Shown here: positions 33,499 to 41,581 of the stretch, piece after piece
How the letters are laid out: each line of letters starts with the position of its first letter
How positions within the stretch are numbered: position 1 is the stretch's first letter
Origin: Janthinobacterium sp. SUN073
GTDB taxonomy: Bacteria; Pseudomonadota; Gammaproteobacteria; Burkholderiales; Burkholderiaceae_D
DNA: 64,000 nt
NCBI RefSeq assembly: GCF_030397665.1
Contig: NZ_JAPUBT010000001.1
Coordinates: 1,134,781-1,198,780, forward strand
Direction: 5' to 3'
Notes under the pieces: generated by a model
Databases searched by the model: none
Told to the model about the DNA's origin: nothing
The model's input: only the letters and a program-made list of their open reading frames with translations
Position numbers and translations under genes: made by a program

Positions 33499-33530
33499 TT
33501 TGTTCGCAATTAGTTCACATAGCGAACAAA
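33499..33530. promoter_or_regulatory. Three-repeat PcaR operator
   Basis: TTTGTTCGCA (33499), TTAGTTCACA (33510, direct) and AGCGAACAAA (33521, inverted) are three successive ten-base units. The outer two form a perfect 9-base inverted repeat. A palindrome plus a direct repeat is the known operator layout of PcaU/PobR-type IclR regulators. Confidence 0.75.
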
Positions 33531-33642
33531 TATTCGTATTTAGAACTTATTTGTGAGAATATGCCTGATCGGCGCGCTTGTCAATTTGCCGTTTTCACCA
33601 GCGCCATGGCTATAATTGCCACCTTGACCCATTGGAATTGCC

Positions 33643-34470
33643 ATGACCGACCGCCGCAGTACGCCCCTTTCCGCCGAAGAACTCCCTGATGCCGATGGCG
33701 CCCCCCGTCCTGGCGACAGCTATGTGCAATCGTTCGCGCGCGGCCTGGCCGTACTGCGCAGCTTTGGCGCGCAGGCGCCGCAACAGACCCTGAGCGAAGT
33801 GGCGGAGCGGGCGCAGCTGACGCGCGCAGGCGCGCGGCGCATCCTGCTCACCTTGCTGCATCTCGGTTATGTGGAAGCGGACGGGCGGCTGTTCCGTTTG
33901 ACGCCCAAGGTGCTCGACCTCGGTTACGCGTATTTGTCATCCCTGCCTGTCTGGACGCAGGCACAGCCGCTGCTGGAAGAATTGATGCAGACCTTGCGCC
34001 AGTCGTGCTCGGCCACCGTGCTCGACGGCGACGACATCGTCTACGTCGTGCGCCTGTCCGCGCACCGCACCATGTCGATCAACCTGGGCATCGGCAGCCG
34101 CCTGCCCGCCTACTGCACTTCGATGGGACGGGTCTTGCTGTCGGGCCTGGCGCCCGAGGCGCTGCGCCAACGGCTGTCGACAATGGCATTGCTGAAAATC
34201 ACGCCGGCGACCAAGGTCGATATCGAGGTCTTGATGGAAGAGATTGCGCAAGTGCGGCGCCAGGGCTGGTGCCTGGTGCAGGAAGAGCTGGAACAGGGCT
34301 TGATCGCCCTGGCCGCACCCGTGTTCGACCGGGCCGGCAAGGTGGTGGCGGCGATCAACGTCAGCGGCCAGACGGCGGGGCCGTCCGTGGCGCATTTGCT
34401 GGAACACAGCCTGCCGAAACTACTCGATACGGCCAGCCGGGTCAGCGCCCTGGTGCGGGTGCAGCAGTGA
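33643..34470 (+). CDS. pcaR: IclR-family regulator of the beta-ketoadipate pathway
   Basis: 275 residues: a winged helix-turn-helix at about 25-90 (SFARGLAVLRSFGAQ, LSEVAERAQLTRAGARRILL) and an IclR effector domain (RLSAHRTMSINLGIGSRLPAYCTSMGRVLLSG, of which SMGRVLL is the usual core). The match to PcaR/PcaU/PobR, together with divergence from pcaIJF, indicates a regulator responding to beta-ketoadipate. A -10-like TATAAT lies near 33612. Its stop abuts the stop of the convergent chaN gene with no spacer. Confidence 0.9.
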   Translation: MTDRRSTPLSAEELPDADGAPRPGDSYVQSFARGLAVLRSFGAQAPQQTLSEVAERAQLTRAGARRILLTLLHLGYVEADGRLFRLTPKVLDLGYAYLSSLPVWTQAQPLLEELMQTLRQSCSATVLDGDDIVYVVRLSAHRTMSINLGIGSRLPAYCTSMGRVLLSGLAPEALRQRLSTMALLKITPATKVDIEVLMEEIAQVRRQGWCLVQEELEQGLIALAAPVFDRAGKVVAAINVSGQTAGPSVAHLLEHSLPKLLDTASRVSALVRVQQ

Positions 34471-35328
34471 TTATTTTCTAAATTTGGCGCACGGGTCCGG
34501 GCGCGGCTGCGCTGGCATCGTTTGCGTCAAGTCGAACGTGCCCTTGTAGCCACTGCCGCCCTGCTCCAGGTAGCCGATGCTGCGCACATTCAGTTGCGGG
34601 TCGGCCAGCTTCAGCCAGCGGGGCACGCCGATATCCTTGCGCACATGGTCATTGCCGGCGATCAGCACCACGTCGCGCGGCGCCTGGTCACGGATCAGCT
34701 TGGCCATCCAGATATCGCGCGCCACCTGGGCGTTGACGACACCTTTGATCATCATGTCGGGCAGCATATTGCAGCGGGCCGCCTGGACTTCCTTCTGTTG
34801 CCCTTCCAGGATATCGGCCGGCACGGGCGCGGCCAGGTAAGTGGCCACCATGGCGGGCGGCATGGCCCACTGGATGCCGTCGCGCACGATGCGCGAAGCT
34901 TCGGCCGGCGACAGGTTGCCGGCGACCAGGGTCAATTGATAGCTGATGACGAGGTCCAGCACGGGCCGGTACAAGCTCCAGTCCCAGCGCGGCTGTTCCA
35001 TCACGCGGATGATGCAATCGGGGTCGGCGCAATCGCGCGCGGCGCGCGTCAGCAAGGCCTGGTTTTCGCGATCAAATTGCTCCATGACAATCACGGGACG
35101 CCAGCCAGTCGCCAGGCGGCGGCGCAATTCCTCGACGCGCAGGCGCTGGCCTTGCGCATTGTCCTGCACTTCCCCTAGCAGCAGCACTTGCGGATTGGGC
35201 AAGGTGTCGGCCACGGGTGCGGGAGCGGGCGGCGCTTCCTTCTTCAGCAAGCTGCCGCAGGCGGCCAATGCCAGCACGCTGCACAGCAGGGCGGCGCGCG
35301 CGCCGGCGCGGAAAATCACGGTCTTCAT
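34471..35328 (-). CDS. ChaN-family lipoprotein
   Basis: Lipoprotein of the ChaN family, whose studied members bind haem. The start at 35328 gives a lipoprotein signal (MKTVIFRAGARAALLCSV...) with lipobox LAAC and acylated C24. 285 residues. Conserved blocks are PQVLLLGEVQDNAQG, IVMEQFDRENQALL, LVAGNLSPAEASRIV and VVLIAGNDHVRKDIGVPRWL. The frame runs upstream to 35529 but has no signal there. It sits 43 bases after a sulfur-transport operon and may be read with it. Confidence 0.88.
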   Translation of the reverse strand: MKTVIFRAGARAALLCSVLALAACGSLLKKEAPPAPAPVADTLPNPQVLLLGEVQDNAQGQRLRVEELRRRLATGWRPVIVMEQFDRENQALLTRAARDCADPDCIIRVMEQPRWDWSLYRPVLDLVISYQLTLVAGNLSPAEASRIVRDGIQWAMPPAMVATYLAAPVPADILEGQQKEVQAARCNMLPDMMIKGVVNAQVARDIWMAKLIRDQAPRDVVLIAGNDHVRKDIGVPRWLKLADPQLNVRSIGYLEQGGSGYKGTFDLTQTMPAQPRPDPCAKFRK

Positions 35329-35371
35329 GTCAACGGGTATCCAGAGTGGTGATGCGCCAGATTGTACCGTC

Positions 35372-35803
35372 TCAGGCCGGCGCGGGTAGCTTGCGGCGCT
35401 CCAGCACTTCAAAGAGAAGCATGCCGGCCAGCATCGCGCCGACAAACAGCCACGCCTTCGGCTGGCCCGCCAGCAGGGAAACGAGGGCGGGACCGGGACA
35501 GAAACCGGCGATGCCCCAGCCTGCGCCAAAGGCCAGGCTGCCCAGCAGCAAGCGCCGGTCGATGCGCCGCGACGTGGGCAATTGCATGGGCTCGCCCAGC
35601 AGCGCCGTGCCGCGCCGGCGCGCCAGCCAGAAGGCGGGCATGGCCACGCCGATGGCGCCGCCCATCACCAGCGCCAGCGACGGGTCCCAGGCACCGGCCA
35701 GGTCGAGGAAACCGAGCACCTTGGCCGGGTTGCTCATGCCGGAGACGATCAGGCCCAGACCAAAGACGAGGCCGCTCAACAGGGAAAGGAGTAGCTTGCT
35801 CAT
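35372..35803 (-). CDS. YeeE/YedE-family membrane protein, second half-size subunit
   Basis: Half-size member of the YeeE/YedE (thiosulfate- or sulfur-compound) transport family, 143 residues, about four helices. The start at 35803 overlaps the previous gene by four bases (ATGA). [29 protein letters not shown] is the opening signature (read here in part as [17 protein letters not shown]) and [14 protein letters not shown] holds the conserved pore Cys. Paired half-size genes under an ArsR regulator match the PmpA/PmpB arrangement. Confidence 0.88.
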   Translation of the reverse strand: MSKLLLSLLSGLVFGLGLIVSGMSNPAKVLGFLDLAGAWDPSLALVMGGAIGVAMPAFWLARRRGTALLGEPMQLPTSRRIDRRLLLGSLAFGAGWGIAGFCPGPALVSLLAGQPKAWLFVGAMLAGMLLFEVLERRKLPAPA

Positions 35804-36225
35804 AGGTGGCGCAACAGATAGACGGTGAGGAAACCGGCCGCCATGAAGACACAAGTGGCCGCCAGCGAACGGGGTGACAGGCGCGACAGGCCGCACACGC
35901 CGTGGCCGCTGGTGCAGCCGGCGCCATAGCGCACGCCCACGCCCACCAGCACGCCCGCCACGATCAGGGCCAACGTGCCCGCCTCGATCTGCACGGGCGG
36001 CAAGGCTTGCCACAATTGCCACAGCAGGGGCGTGCCGACCAGTCCGGCAAGAAAGGCGATACGCCAGCCCAGGTCGCCCTGGCGCGGACCCAGCAAGCCG
36101 CCGAGGATGCCGCTGATGCCGGCGATGCGCCCATTGAACAGGATCAATAGCGCAGCCGCCAGGCCGATCAGCATGCCGCCCGCCAGCGAGGCCCACGGCG
36201 TGAAGTGCTGCCAAGCAATAGTCAT
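35800..36225 (-). CDS. YeeE/YedE-family membrane protein, first half-size subunit
   Basis: 141 residues from the ATG at 36225 ([17 protein letters not shown]). Four or five helices; [14 protein letters not shown] near the start and the cysteine motif [12 protein letters not shown], which is the conserved sulfur-relay site of this family, near residue 103. A longer in-frame frame to 36471 overlaps the regulator and is not real. It probably forms a channel with the following gene for thiosulfate or persulfide species across the inner membrane. Confidence 0.88.
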   Translation of the reverse strand: MTIAWQHFTPWASLAGGMLIGLAAALLILFNGRIAGISGILGGLLGPRQGDLGWRIAFLAGLVGTPLLWQLWQALPPVQIEAGTLALIVAGVLVGVGVRYGAGCTSGHGVCGLSRLSPRSLAATCVFMAAGFLTVYLLRHL

Positions 36226-36233
36226 GGCCGGAC

Positions 36234-36587
36234 TCAGTCCGCTTCGTCGTTGAACGGCAGACGCGGCGCGCAGAACTGCGCGTACAGCACTTGCAGCACG
36301 GCCAGCACGGGCGCGCTGGCGACGCGGTAATAGATCTGCTTGCCATCGCGCCGCGTGGCCACCAGCATCTCTTCGCGCAGCACGCCCAGCTGCTGCGACA
36401 GGGTCGGCTGGCCGATGCCCACTTTTTGTTCGAGGTCGCTGACGCAGTGCTCGCCCTGCGATAGCTGGCACAGCAGCATCAAACGGTCGGCATTGCCCAT
36501 GGCCTTGAGCAGCGAGCTGGCCTTATAGGCCGAGCCACGCATGGCGTCGAGGTTGTATTCGGCGTGTTGTGTTGCCACTGTCTCCAT
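36234..36587 (-). CDS. ArsR-family persulfide-sensing repressor (BigR/SqrR-like)
   Basis: 117 residues with a winged helix (about 25-95; [29 protein letters not shown] shown in part). Cysteines at 40, 48 and 106 include the pair that in SqrR/BigR forms a tetrasulfide link under sulfide stress and releases DNA. The metal-site residues of ArsR are absent. It is the first gene of an operon with two YeeE/YedE subunits and has an AT-rich palindrome just upstream, so it likely represses its own operon until reactive sulfur appears. Confidence 0.88.
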   Translation of the reverse strand: METVATQHAEYNLDAMRGSAYKASSLLKAMGNADRLMLLCQLSQGEHCVSDLEQKVGIGQPTLSQQLGVLREEMLVATRRDGKQIYYRVASAPVLAVLQVLYAQFCAPRLPFNDEAD

Positions 36588-36627
36588 CTTGCCCTCCCAC
36601 AGGCGGTCATATTGATCATCATGCGAT

Positions 36628-36655
36628 AAACAATATACTAATCAATATATTGTTT
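36628..36655. promoter_or_regulatory. AT-rich operator upstream of the BigR-like gene
   Basis: Perfect 10-base arms AAACAATATA / TATATTGTTT with an 8-base spacer, 41 bases before the start. An ATATTGAT at 36610 and ATCAATAT at 36641 form a second overlapping dyad. AT-rich dyads of this kind bind BigR-type repressors. Confidence 0.65.
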
Positions 36656-36792
36656 TCCTGCTGGCGATTCGCACAAAAAAATAACAGTCTTTTTTTGCGA
36701 TAGCGTGCTCATGCCAAGTGTGCGGCAGCGATAGCGATCATGCTATCAAAATGATAAATATTCGTAATTTAAAGCAAATATGCGTAGCAAAA

Positions 36793-36809
36793 TTGCCACG
36801 AATTGTGCT
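36793..36809 (+). promoter_or_regulatory. Possible sigma54 promoter of the PEP-CTERM-like gene
   Basis: TTGCCACG-aatt-GTGCT fits the -24/-12 consensus TTGGCACG-N4-TTGCW at all but two fixed bases; one of the mismatches is in the important -24 GG. It lies 110 bases before the ATG. Sigma54 control through PrsK/PrsR is known for PEP-CTERM genes in related bacteria. Confidence 0.35.
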
Positions 36810-36918
36810 GTAATAAGACCTCATCAGAAAAATTGTGATACGCCCCCGTACGGGCGCATTATCCGTCCAGGCGCAGGCCGGTTTCGGTCGCGCCGCGCGG
36901 TGAACCAGGGAGTCAACG

Positions 36919-37302
36919 ATGAAGATCTTTCAGCCGCTATGCGTGGCCGTGCTGGCGCTGTCGGCGTATGCCGGCAATGTGGCCGCCAGCGCGCCTGCCG
37001 TGAGCGACGACAGTCTCGCTTTCAACAACACGACGGACTATCCCACCTGGGAAACACCGGACTTGCCGTATGCACGCCTGCTGACGCAGCACACGACGCT
37101 CAATGCGACCCCGCGCTGGCTCAACGCCGGTACGCGCCAAAGCGCACTGGCGCCCCCCACCACCGCCGCCACTCCTGCCGTACAGCAGGTGCACGTGCCG
37201 CCGCCCGTGCCCGAAGCGAGCATGGTCTCGATGCTGCTGGTGGGACTGGGTTTGCTGGCCTTGAGCATGCACGGTGAAAAACAGGAAAAATTCGATGGCT
37301 GA
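36919..37302 (+). CDS. Small exported protein with a PEP-CTERM-like tail
   Basis: 127 residues of no known fold. Signal peptide about 1-23 (MKIFQPLCVAVLALSAYAGN); a low-complexity Thr/Ala/Pro middle; then VPPPVPEASMVSMLLVGLG, which follows the PEP-CTERM sorting pattern (V-P-E-x, hydrophobic helix) with Ala in place of the second Pro and a weakly basic tail (MHGEKQEKFDG) in place of the Arg cluster. It could be handled by exosortase and sent to the surface or to extracellular polysaccharide. AGGGAG precedes the ATG. No exosortase gene is in the window. Confidence 0.7.
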   Translation: MKIFQPLCVAVLALSAYAGNVAASAPAVSDDSLAFNNTTDYPTWETPDLPYARLLTQHTTLNATPRWLNAGTRQSALAPPTTAATPAVQQVHVPPPVPEASMVSMLLVGLGLLALSMHGEKQEKFDG

Positions 37303-37332
37303 CCTTATTTGGGCGGCCGATGCCGCTGCGTC

Positions 37333-37365
37333 AAAAAAAATTCCGCCTGGTGCGGAATTTTTTTT
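37333..37365. terminator. Bidirectional terminator
   Basis: A8-TTCCGC-ctggt-GCGGAA-T8: a perfect stem with U tracts on both strands. It serves the PEP-CTERM-like gene (+) and the 59-residue protein (-), whose stop codon touches it. Confidence 0.92.
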
Positions 37366-37543
37366 ACTTGTCCAGCAAGCGGCACACCCTTTCGATATTG
37401 CCCACCGGAATACCCGACTTCAGGGCGCGCGCGATGCAGCCCGCCTTGTCAGGGCCCGAGGCGGACATGAGCACGAAGGCCGTGCCCAGGGCGCTGACGG
37501 CGAGCAGAAGGATCAGCACGCCCTTGACGATATCCCAGTTCAT
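37364..37543 (-). CDS. 59-residue single-span membrane protein
   Basis: A short gene easily missed by length cut-offs. It reads MNWDIVKGVLILLLAVSALG and onward through a helix (about 6-28), then a cytoplasmic or periplasmic tail with two Cys (DKAGCIARALKSG, ERVCRLLDK) that could form a disulfide. It starts 20 bases after the DUF1697 stop and ends at a strong terminator, so it is the last gene of that transcript. Codon use matches its neighbours. No family recognised. Confidence 0.65.
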   Translation of the reverse strand: MNWDIVKGVLILLLAVSALGTAFVLMSASGPDKAGCIARALKSGIPVGNIERVCRLLDK

Positions 37544-37562
37544 GGCGTCTCGATGGCCGGCA

Positions 37563-38144
37563 TCAGTGCTCCCTGGCTGAGGTGGCTGCCGACTCGGGCC
37601 CGTTCAGCAGTGCTTGTAATTTTTGCATGGTGGCCCAGTTGCGCGAGGTGACGCCATCGCCCAGCAGTGCACCCAGTGACGCCACCACCTTGCTGGCCAG
37701 CACGCCATCGGGACACCAGGCATACGCGGCCCATCGCCCCAGCGCCAGCGCTTCCGGCTGCCACGGCCGCTGCAAGAGCGGCGCCAGGCGCTGGACATCG
37801 GCCGGATTATTCAGCACCAAGGTCAGCAGACGGGCCGCATCGACCGCCGGCGCCAGGGTGTTTTGTTCGATCAGTTCGGCAAACTGGCTGGCCGACAGCA
37901 CCGTCACCCGGGCCGCGACGCCCAGTTTCAGCACCAGCGCTTCCTCGATGCGCGCAGCGGCCTCGGCCGGCGCCGCCGCGCCCCCGTCATACACCACGTT
38001 GCCGCTGTTGAGTACCGTGCGTACCTGCGCAAAACCCAGGTCGCCCAGCAGCTTGCGCAGGTCGGCCATGGCCACGCGCTTGGCGCGGCCCACATTGATC
38101 CCACGCAAAAGCGCCACTTGCTGACTGTTTTCTGGCTGTGCCAT
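37563..38144 (-). CDS. DUF1697 protein
   Basis: 193 residues, cytoplasmic, family of unknown function. It carries the defining opening QQVALLRGINVGRAKRVAMA and DLRKLLGDLGFAQVRTVLNSGNVVY (part), with WCPDGVLASKV and the C-terminal TSRNWATMQKLQALL block. Two ferredoxin-like subdomains are expected. It starts 15 bases downstream of the kinase stop and is probably co-transcribed with the kinase and the 59-residue gene. Confidence 0.85.
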   Translation of the reverse strand: MAQPENSQQVALLRGINVGRAKRVAMADLRKLLGDLGFAQVRTVLNSGNVVYDGGAAAPAEAAARIEEALVLKLGVAARVTVLSASQFAELIEQNTLAPAVDAARLLTLVLNNPADVQRLAPLLQRPWQPEALALGRWAAYAWCPDGVLASKVVASLGALLGDGVTSRNWATMQKLQALLNGPESAATSAREH

Positions 38145-38159
38145 GTCTCTTCTCCTTGC

Positions 38160-39725
38160 CTATGCCGGGCTGCTGGTGCTGTCCGGCAACGGCGTCACCG
38201 TGGGCAGGCGCAGCAGGAATGTCGCGCCCTGTCCCAGCGTGCTGCTGACCGTGATGGTGCCGCCAAACTGCTTGGCAATCAAGTTGAACACGATATTCAA
38301 GCCCAGGCCCGTGCCGCCCTGTCCCCGCCGCGTGGTGACAAACGGGTCGAACACGCGGTCGAGCATGTCGGGCGCGATGCCGCGGCCGTTATCGCGCACC
38401 TGCATGGCGATCCACTCGCCGTCGCGACGCACGCCGATATGGATGTTGCCGGCCGTGTCCGCATCGAAGGCGTGCTCGACACAATTCAAGACCAGGTTGG
38501 TCAGCACCTGCGCCAGCGCACCCGGATAGCTGTCGAGCATGATGTCAGGCGGGCAATCGATATCGATGCGGATGCGCGTCTTTTTCAGGGTCGGCTGCAG
38601 GCTCGAGATCACTTCCCCGATATAGTCGCGCAATTCGAACAAACGGCGCGCCTCGCTGACCTGGTCGACGGCGATCTGCTTGAAGCTGTGGATCAGGTGC
38701 GCGGCGCGATAGGCATTGTTCATGATCAGCCGCGCGCTCTCGCCGGCCGTTTCCAGGTAGCGCACGATATCGGTTTTCTTCACGCTGCCGCCGGCCACCG
38801 CTGCGCTGATGTGATCGGTGGCTTCCTTCAGCACCGAAGCGCTGGTCAGCGCGATGCCGACCGGCGTATTGATTTCATGCGCCACGCCGGCCACCAGGCT
38901 GCCCAGCGAAGCCAGGCGCTCCGACTGCAGCAACGATTCCTGCGCGCGGCGCAGCTCGTCCATCGCCTGCGCCGTCTCCTGCTGCGAACGGCGCGCCATG
39001 TCTTCCGCCTCGCGGCTGCCCTCGATGATGGATTTGAGCTTGCGCTGCACGGCATTGAAGCCGCGGATCACGTCGCCCAGTTCGTCGCGTCGGTTTTCCG
39101 GCAATTCTTCGACCTCGTCGCTGCCGCGCGTGGCCAGGTCGATCAAGCCGTCGCGCAACTGTTTCAAGGGCCCGAAGACGATGCGCAGGCTCAGCGCCAG
39201 GGCACCCACCAGGATGATGTCAAGCAGTAATACTTCCAGCACCTTGCGCCGCACTTCGCCGCGCAGGGCAGCATCGATCTGCGCGCGGCTGAAATTGACG
39301 ATGACCTTGCCGACGATCACCGGCTTGCCGCCCGTGGCCGCCGCCACGGCATCGCGGAACACCAGCGGCGCCTCGACGGGCGTGCCGCCCATGGCCACAT
39401 CGGAGGTCAAAGGCACCAGGGTGCCAGCCGCGTCACGCACTTCCCCCGCGAACAGGCCCACGGAGGCGTCGTAGACGCGGATGCCGACCAGCTCCGGCGG
39501 CAGCATTTCGGCCGCGACAATGCTGTCGACCTTGGATTTATCGAGATCCCACAGGGCCGAAGGCAAGCTGGTCTGCAAGCGCGTGAGCACGCCGCTGCGC
39601 AGGCGCGCGCTGCCCGATTCAAGTTCCTGGCTCAGTGTATATTGGGTATAGCTGCCAGAAATGCCCAGCACCAAAGTGACGATCACGACAAAAAGCAGGG
39701 TCAGCCGGACTTGAATACTCACCAT
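38160..39725 (-). CDS. Membrane sensor histidine kinase, no partner regulator nearby
   Basis: 521 residues: helix 1 at about 8-27, periplasmic sensor of about 140 residues, helix 2 near 170-190 (LEVLLLDIILVGALALSLRI), HAMP (FGPLKQLRDGLIDLATRG), a coiled coil (about 240-275), phospho-acceptor in VAGVAHEINTPVGIAL (His near 288) and an ATPase domain with LTNLVLNCVEHAF (N box), DNGRGIAPDM and GGTGLGLNIV. The HEINTPVG form is common in kinases that regulate motility or c-di-GMP. No response regulator is adjacent. Confidence 0.88.
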   Translation of the reverse strand: MVSIQVRLTLLFVVIVTLVLGISGSYTQYTLSQELESGSARLRSGVLTRLQTSLPSALWDLDKSKVDSIVAAEMLPPELVGIRVYDASVGLFAGEVRDAAGTLVPLTSDVAMGGTPVEAPLVFRDAVAAATGGKPVIVGKVIVNFSRAQIDAALRGEVRRKVLEVLLLDIILVGALALSLRIVFGPLKQLRDGLIDLATRGSDEVEELPENRRDELGDVIRGFNAVQRKLKSIIEGSREAEDMARRSQQETAQAMDELRRAQESLLQSERLASLGSLVAGVAHEINTPVGIALTSASVLKEATDHISAAVAGGSVKKTDIVRYLETAGESARLIMNNAYRAAHLIHSFKQIAVDQVSEARRLFELRDYIGEVISSLQPTLKKTRIRIDIDCPPDIMLDSYPGALAQVLTNLVLNCVEHAFDADTAGNIHIGVRRDGEWIAMQVRDNGRGIAPDMLDRVFDPFVTTRRGQGGTGLGLNIVFNLIAKQFGGTITVSSTLGQGATFLLRLPTVTPLPDSTSSPA

Positions 39726-39932
39726 CGATCAACACTCCCCGGGCCTGGCCAGCCGCCGGCCCGCGGCGCGGGCACAGATACGTCAGCAATGCAACAGTCT
39801 GTATCAAATGTACGGTATGACATGCTTATTGGCAAGATTTACAGCGGCCCCGTTTTCGACAGGGGCCTTGATACAGGTTGAGACATTGCGTCATGGCAAT
39901 GGTAATATCCCGCAATCATCTAAGGAGTCGTC

Positions 39933-40271
39933 ATGGCGGTCATGCATCAACATCTACCCCTGGAACAAGTGCGTCCTGGCATGGTCTTGTCGGATGTCTT
40001 GCTCGACGCGCATGGACAAGTGCTGTTGCCGCAAGGCGCGGTACTGACGGAAAACATGCTGTCCCTGATGCCACGCCACGGCATCGCCATGCTGCCGATC
40101 CAGGCGCCGCCCCCTTCGCCAGAGGAAGTGGCCGCGCAGCAGGCGGCTGACAGCGAACGGCTGGCCTACCTGTTCCGCAAGCTGGATCCGGACGATCCCG
40201 CGGATGCGGCCACGACCTTGCTGCGCGACTATGTCACGCAATATCGCCTGGGTACGGGAGAGCGGGCATGA
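39933..40271 (+). CDS. Small protein coupled to an HDOD protein
   Basis: 112 residues. The opening HQHLPLEQVRPGMVLSDVLLD, DAHGQVLLPQGAVLTENML resembles the domain that precedes HD-GYP or HDOD output domains in signalling proteins; here it is a separate chain. The C-terminal half is Pro- and Ala-rich. AAGGAG lies 7 bases before the ATG. It overlaps the HDOD gene by four bases, so the two products probably act as one complex. No catalytic residues are visible. Confidence 0.7.
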   Translation: MAVMHQHLPLEQVRPGMVLSDVLLDAHGQVLLPQGAVLTENMLSLMPRHGIAMLPIQAPPPSPEEVAAQQAADSERLAYLFRKLDPDDPADAATTLLRDYVTQYRLGTGERA

Positions 40272-41113
40272 GCACCCAGCTGACGCTCGACGATATCGTC
40301 GCCCATCTCGATGACCTGCCTTCCTTGCCCGCCGTCGTCATGGAGTTGCTCAACAGCATAGACCAGGAAGACGTCGATATTTCCGTGCTGGCGAAAAAAG
40401 TCTCATACGACCAGGCGCTGACGGCGAAAACCCTGCGCCTGGCCAACTCCTCGCAATATGGCTTGCAAGTGAAGGCCACCACCATCCAGCAGGCGATCAC
40501 TTACCTGGGTTTCCAGACCACGCGCAGCCTGATCACCTCGGCCGCCATCACGGGCTGCTTCCCGGAAGGGCGTTGCCCCGGCTTCGACGACAAGGCCTTC
40601 TGGCGCCATTCGGTAGCGACGGCCGCCTGCGCCAAGGTGCTGGCGCGGCAGATCCGCTTCAACCAGGATTACGCCTTCACGGCCGGCTTGCTGCATAACA
40701 TCGGTCGCCTGGTGCTGGTCAGCAGCTTTCCCGCACACTACGCGCAAGTCATCGTGCACCAGGCGGCGCACGATTGCAGCCTGCTCGAAGCGGAGCAGGC
40801 CGTGCTGGGCGTGGACCACGTGCAGGCAGGCGTGGCACTGGCCGAGCACTGGAATTTTTCCGACACCATGCGCCTCGCGCTGGCCAACTACCTGCAGCCG
40901 GAAACGCCGGGGGCAGGTTTCCTGGCAGCGCTGATCCACGTGGCCAATGCCATCGTCTGTGCGCTCGACCTGGCGCAGGCGGGCGACGACATGGTCCCGC
41001 GCGTCTCGCCGGTGGCCTGGGATGCGCTGGGCCTGGGCGAAGAAACGTATCTGCAGCTGTTCCGCGAAACGGAGTTGCGCTACGACGAAATTACTTCAGC
41101 ACTGCTGAGCTAA
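40268..41113 (+). CDS. HDOD-domain signalling protein
   Basis: 281 residues, non-enzymatic HD-related output domain used in motility, biofilm and stress signalling. LDDLPSLPAVVMELL and the SYDQALTAKTLRLANSSQYG repeat region are typical, and TAGLLHNIGRLVL corresponds to the HD segment, but with HN in place of the metal-binding HD pair. No kinase or GGDEF domain is fused. Start overlaps the preceding small gene (ATGA), giving a two-gene operon ended by the hairpin at 41131. Confidence 0.88.
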   Translation: MSTQLTLDDIVAHLDDLPSLPAVVMELLNSIDQEDVDISVLAKKVSYDQALTAKTLRLANSSQYGLQVKATTIQQAITYLGFQTTRSLITSAAITGCFPEGRCPGFDDKAFWRHSVATAACAKVLARQIRFNQDYAFTAGLLHNIGRLVLVSSFPAHYAQVIVHQAAHDCSLLEAEQAVLGVDHVQAGVALAEHWNFSDTMRLALANYLQPETPGAGFLAALIHVANAIVCALDLAQAGDDMVPRVSPVAWDALGLGEETYLQLFRETELRYDEITSALLS

Positions 41114-41130
41114 ACGCTGCGCCACATGCC

Positions 41131-41160
41131 AACGGCTCTCGCCGCGAAGCGAAAGCCGTT
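41131..41160 (+). terminator. Hairpin after the HDOD gene
   Basis: AACGGCT...AGCCGTT with an inner CGC/GCG, 18 bases after the stop. It lacks a U tract, so it is a weak terminator at best. Confidence 0.45.
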
Positions 41161-41254
41161 ATGGGTACTGCGGTGTCTCCATGCTGCCCGGTCCACACCA
41201 GCCTGTTGCCGCCAGCAGTGACGCAAGCGGCACAGTCAGCGTGCAACCGCCACA

Positions 41255-41581
41255 TCAGTGCGCGTAATTCGATTCTTGCGCATCGCCGCGGTCTTCCGCT
41301 TTTGGACGGCCCTGGGCGTCGGACAGACGATACTTGGTGCGGCGGTCGCCCATCAAATCGCGCAGGTCACGGATGCTCATGCCCGTCACTTCGTGCATGC
41401 GGATCAGCAGCGAGGCGCCGACCGGCAAGCGGTGGTGGCGGATCTTGCTGATGACGGGTGGCGCCACTTCGAGCAAGCGCGACAGGGCTGCGTCGTTTTT
41501 CAGCTGCATCTTGCTCAGCAGAATATCCAGCAGGTGATTCGGGTTGTAACTCTCTTGCGATGCTAATGCATGATGTGCCAT
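41255..41581 (-). CDS. Small helix-turn-helix protein
   Basis: 108 residues with an XRE-like DNA-binding core: NHLLDILLSKMQLKNDAALS, then LLEVAPPVISKIRHHRLPVGASLLIRMHEV (helix 3 around VISKIRHHRL). This layout, a repressor-like HTH with a short basic tail (DRRTKYRLSDAQGRPKAED), is common in Oxalobacteraceae as a stand-alone protein of unknown target. An AT-rich upstream region suggests strong regulation. No neighbour suggests its target. Confidence 0.75.
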   Translation of the reverse strand: MAHHALASQESYNPNHLLDILLSKMQLKNDAALSRLLEVAPPVISKIRHHRLPVGASLLIRMHEVTGMSIRDLRDLMGDRRTKYRLSDAQGRPKAEDRGDAQESNYAH

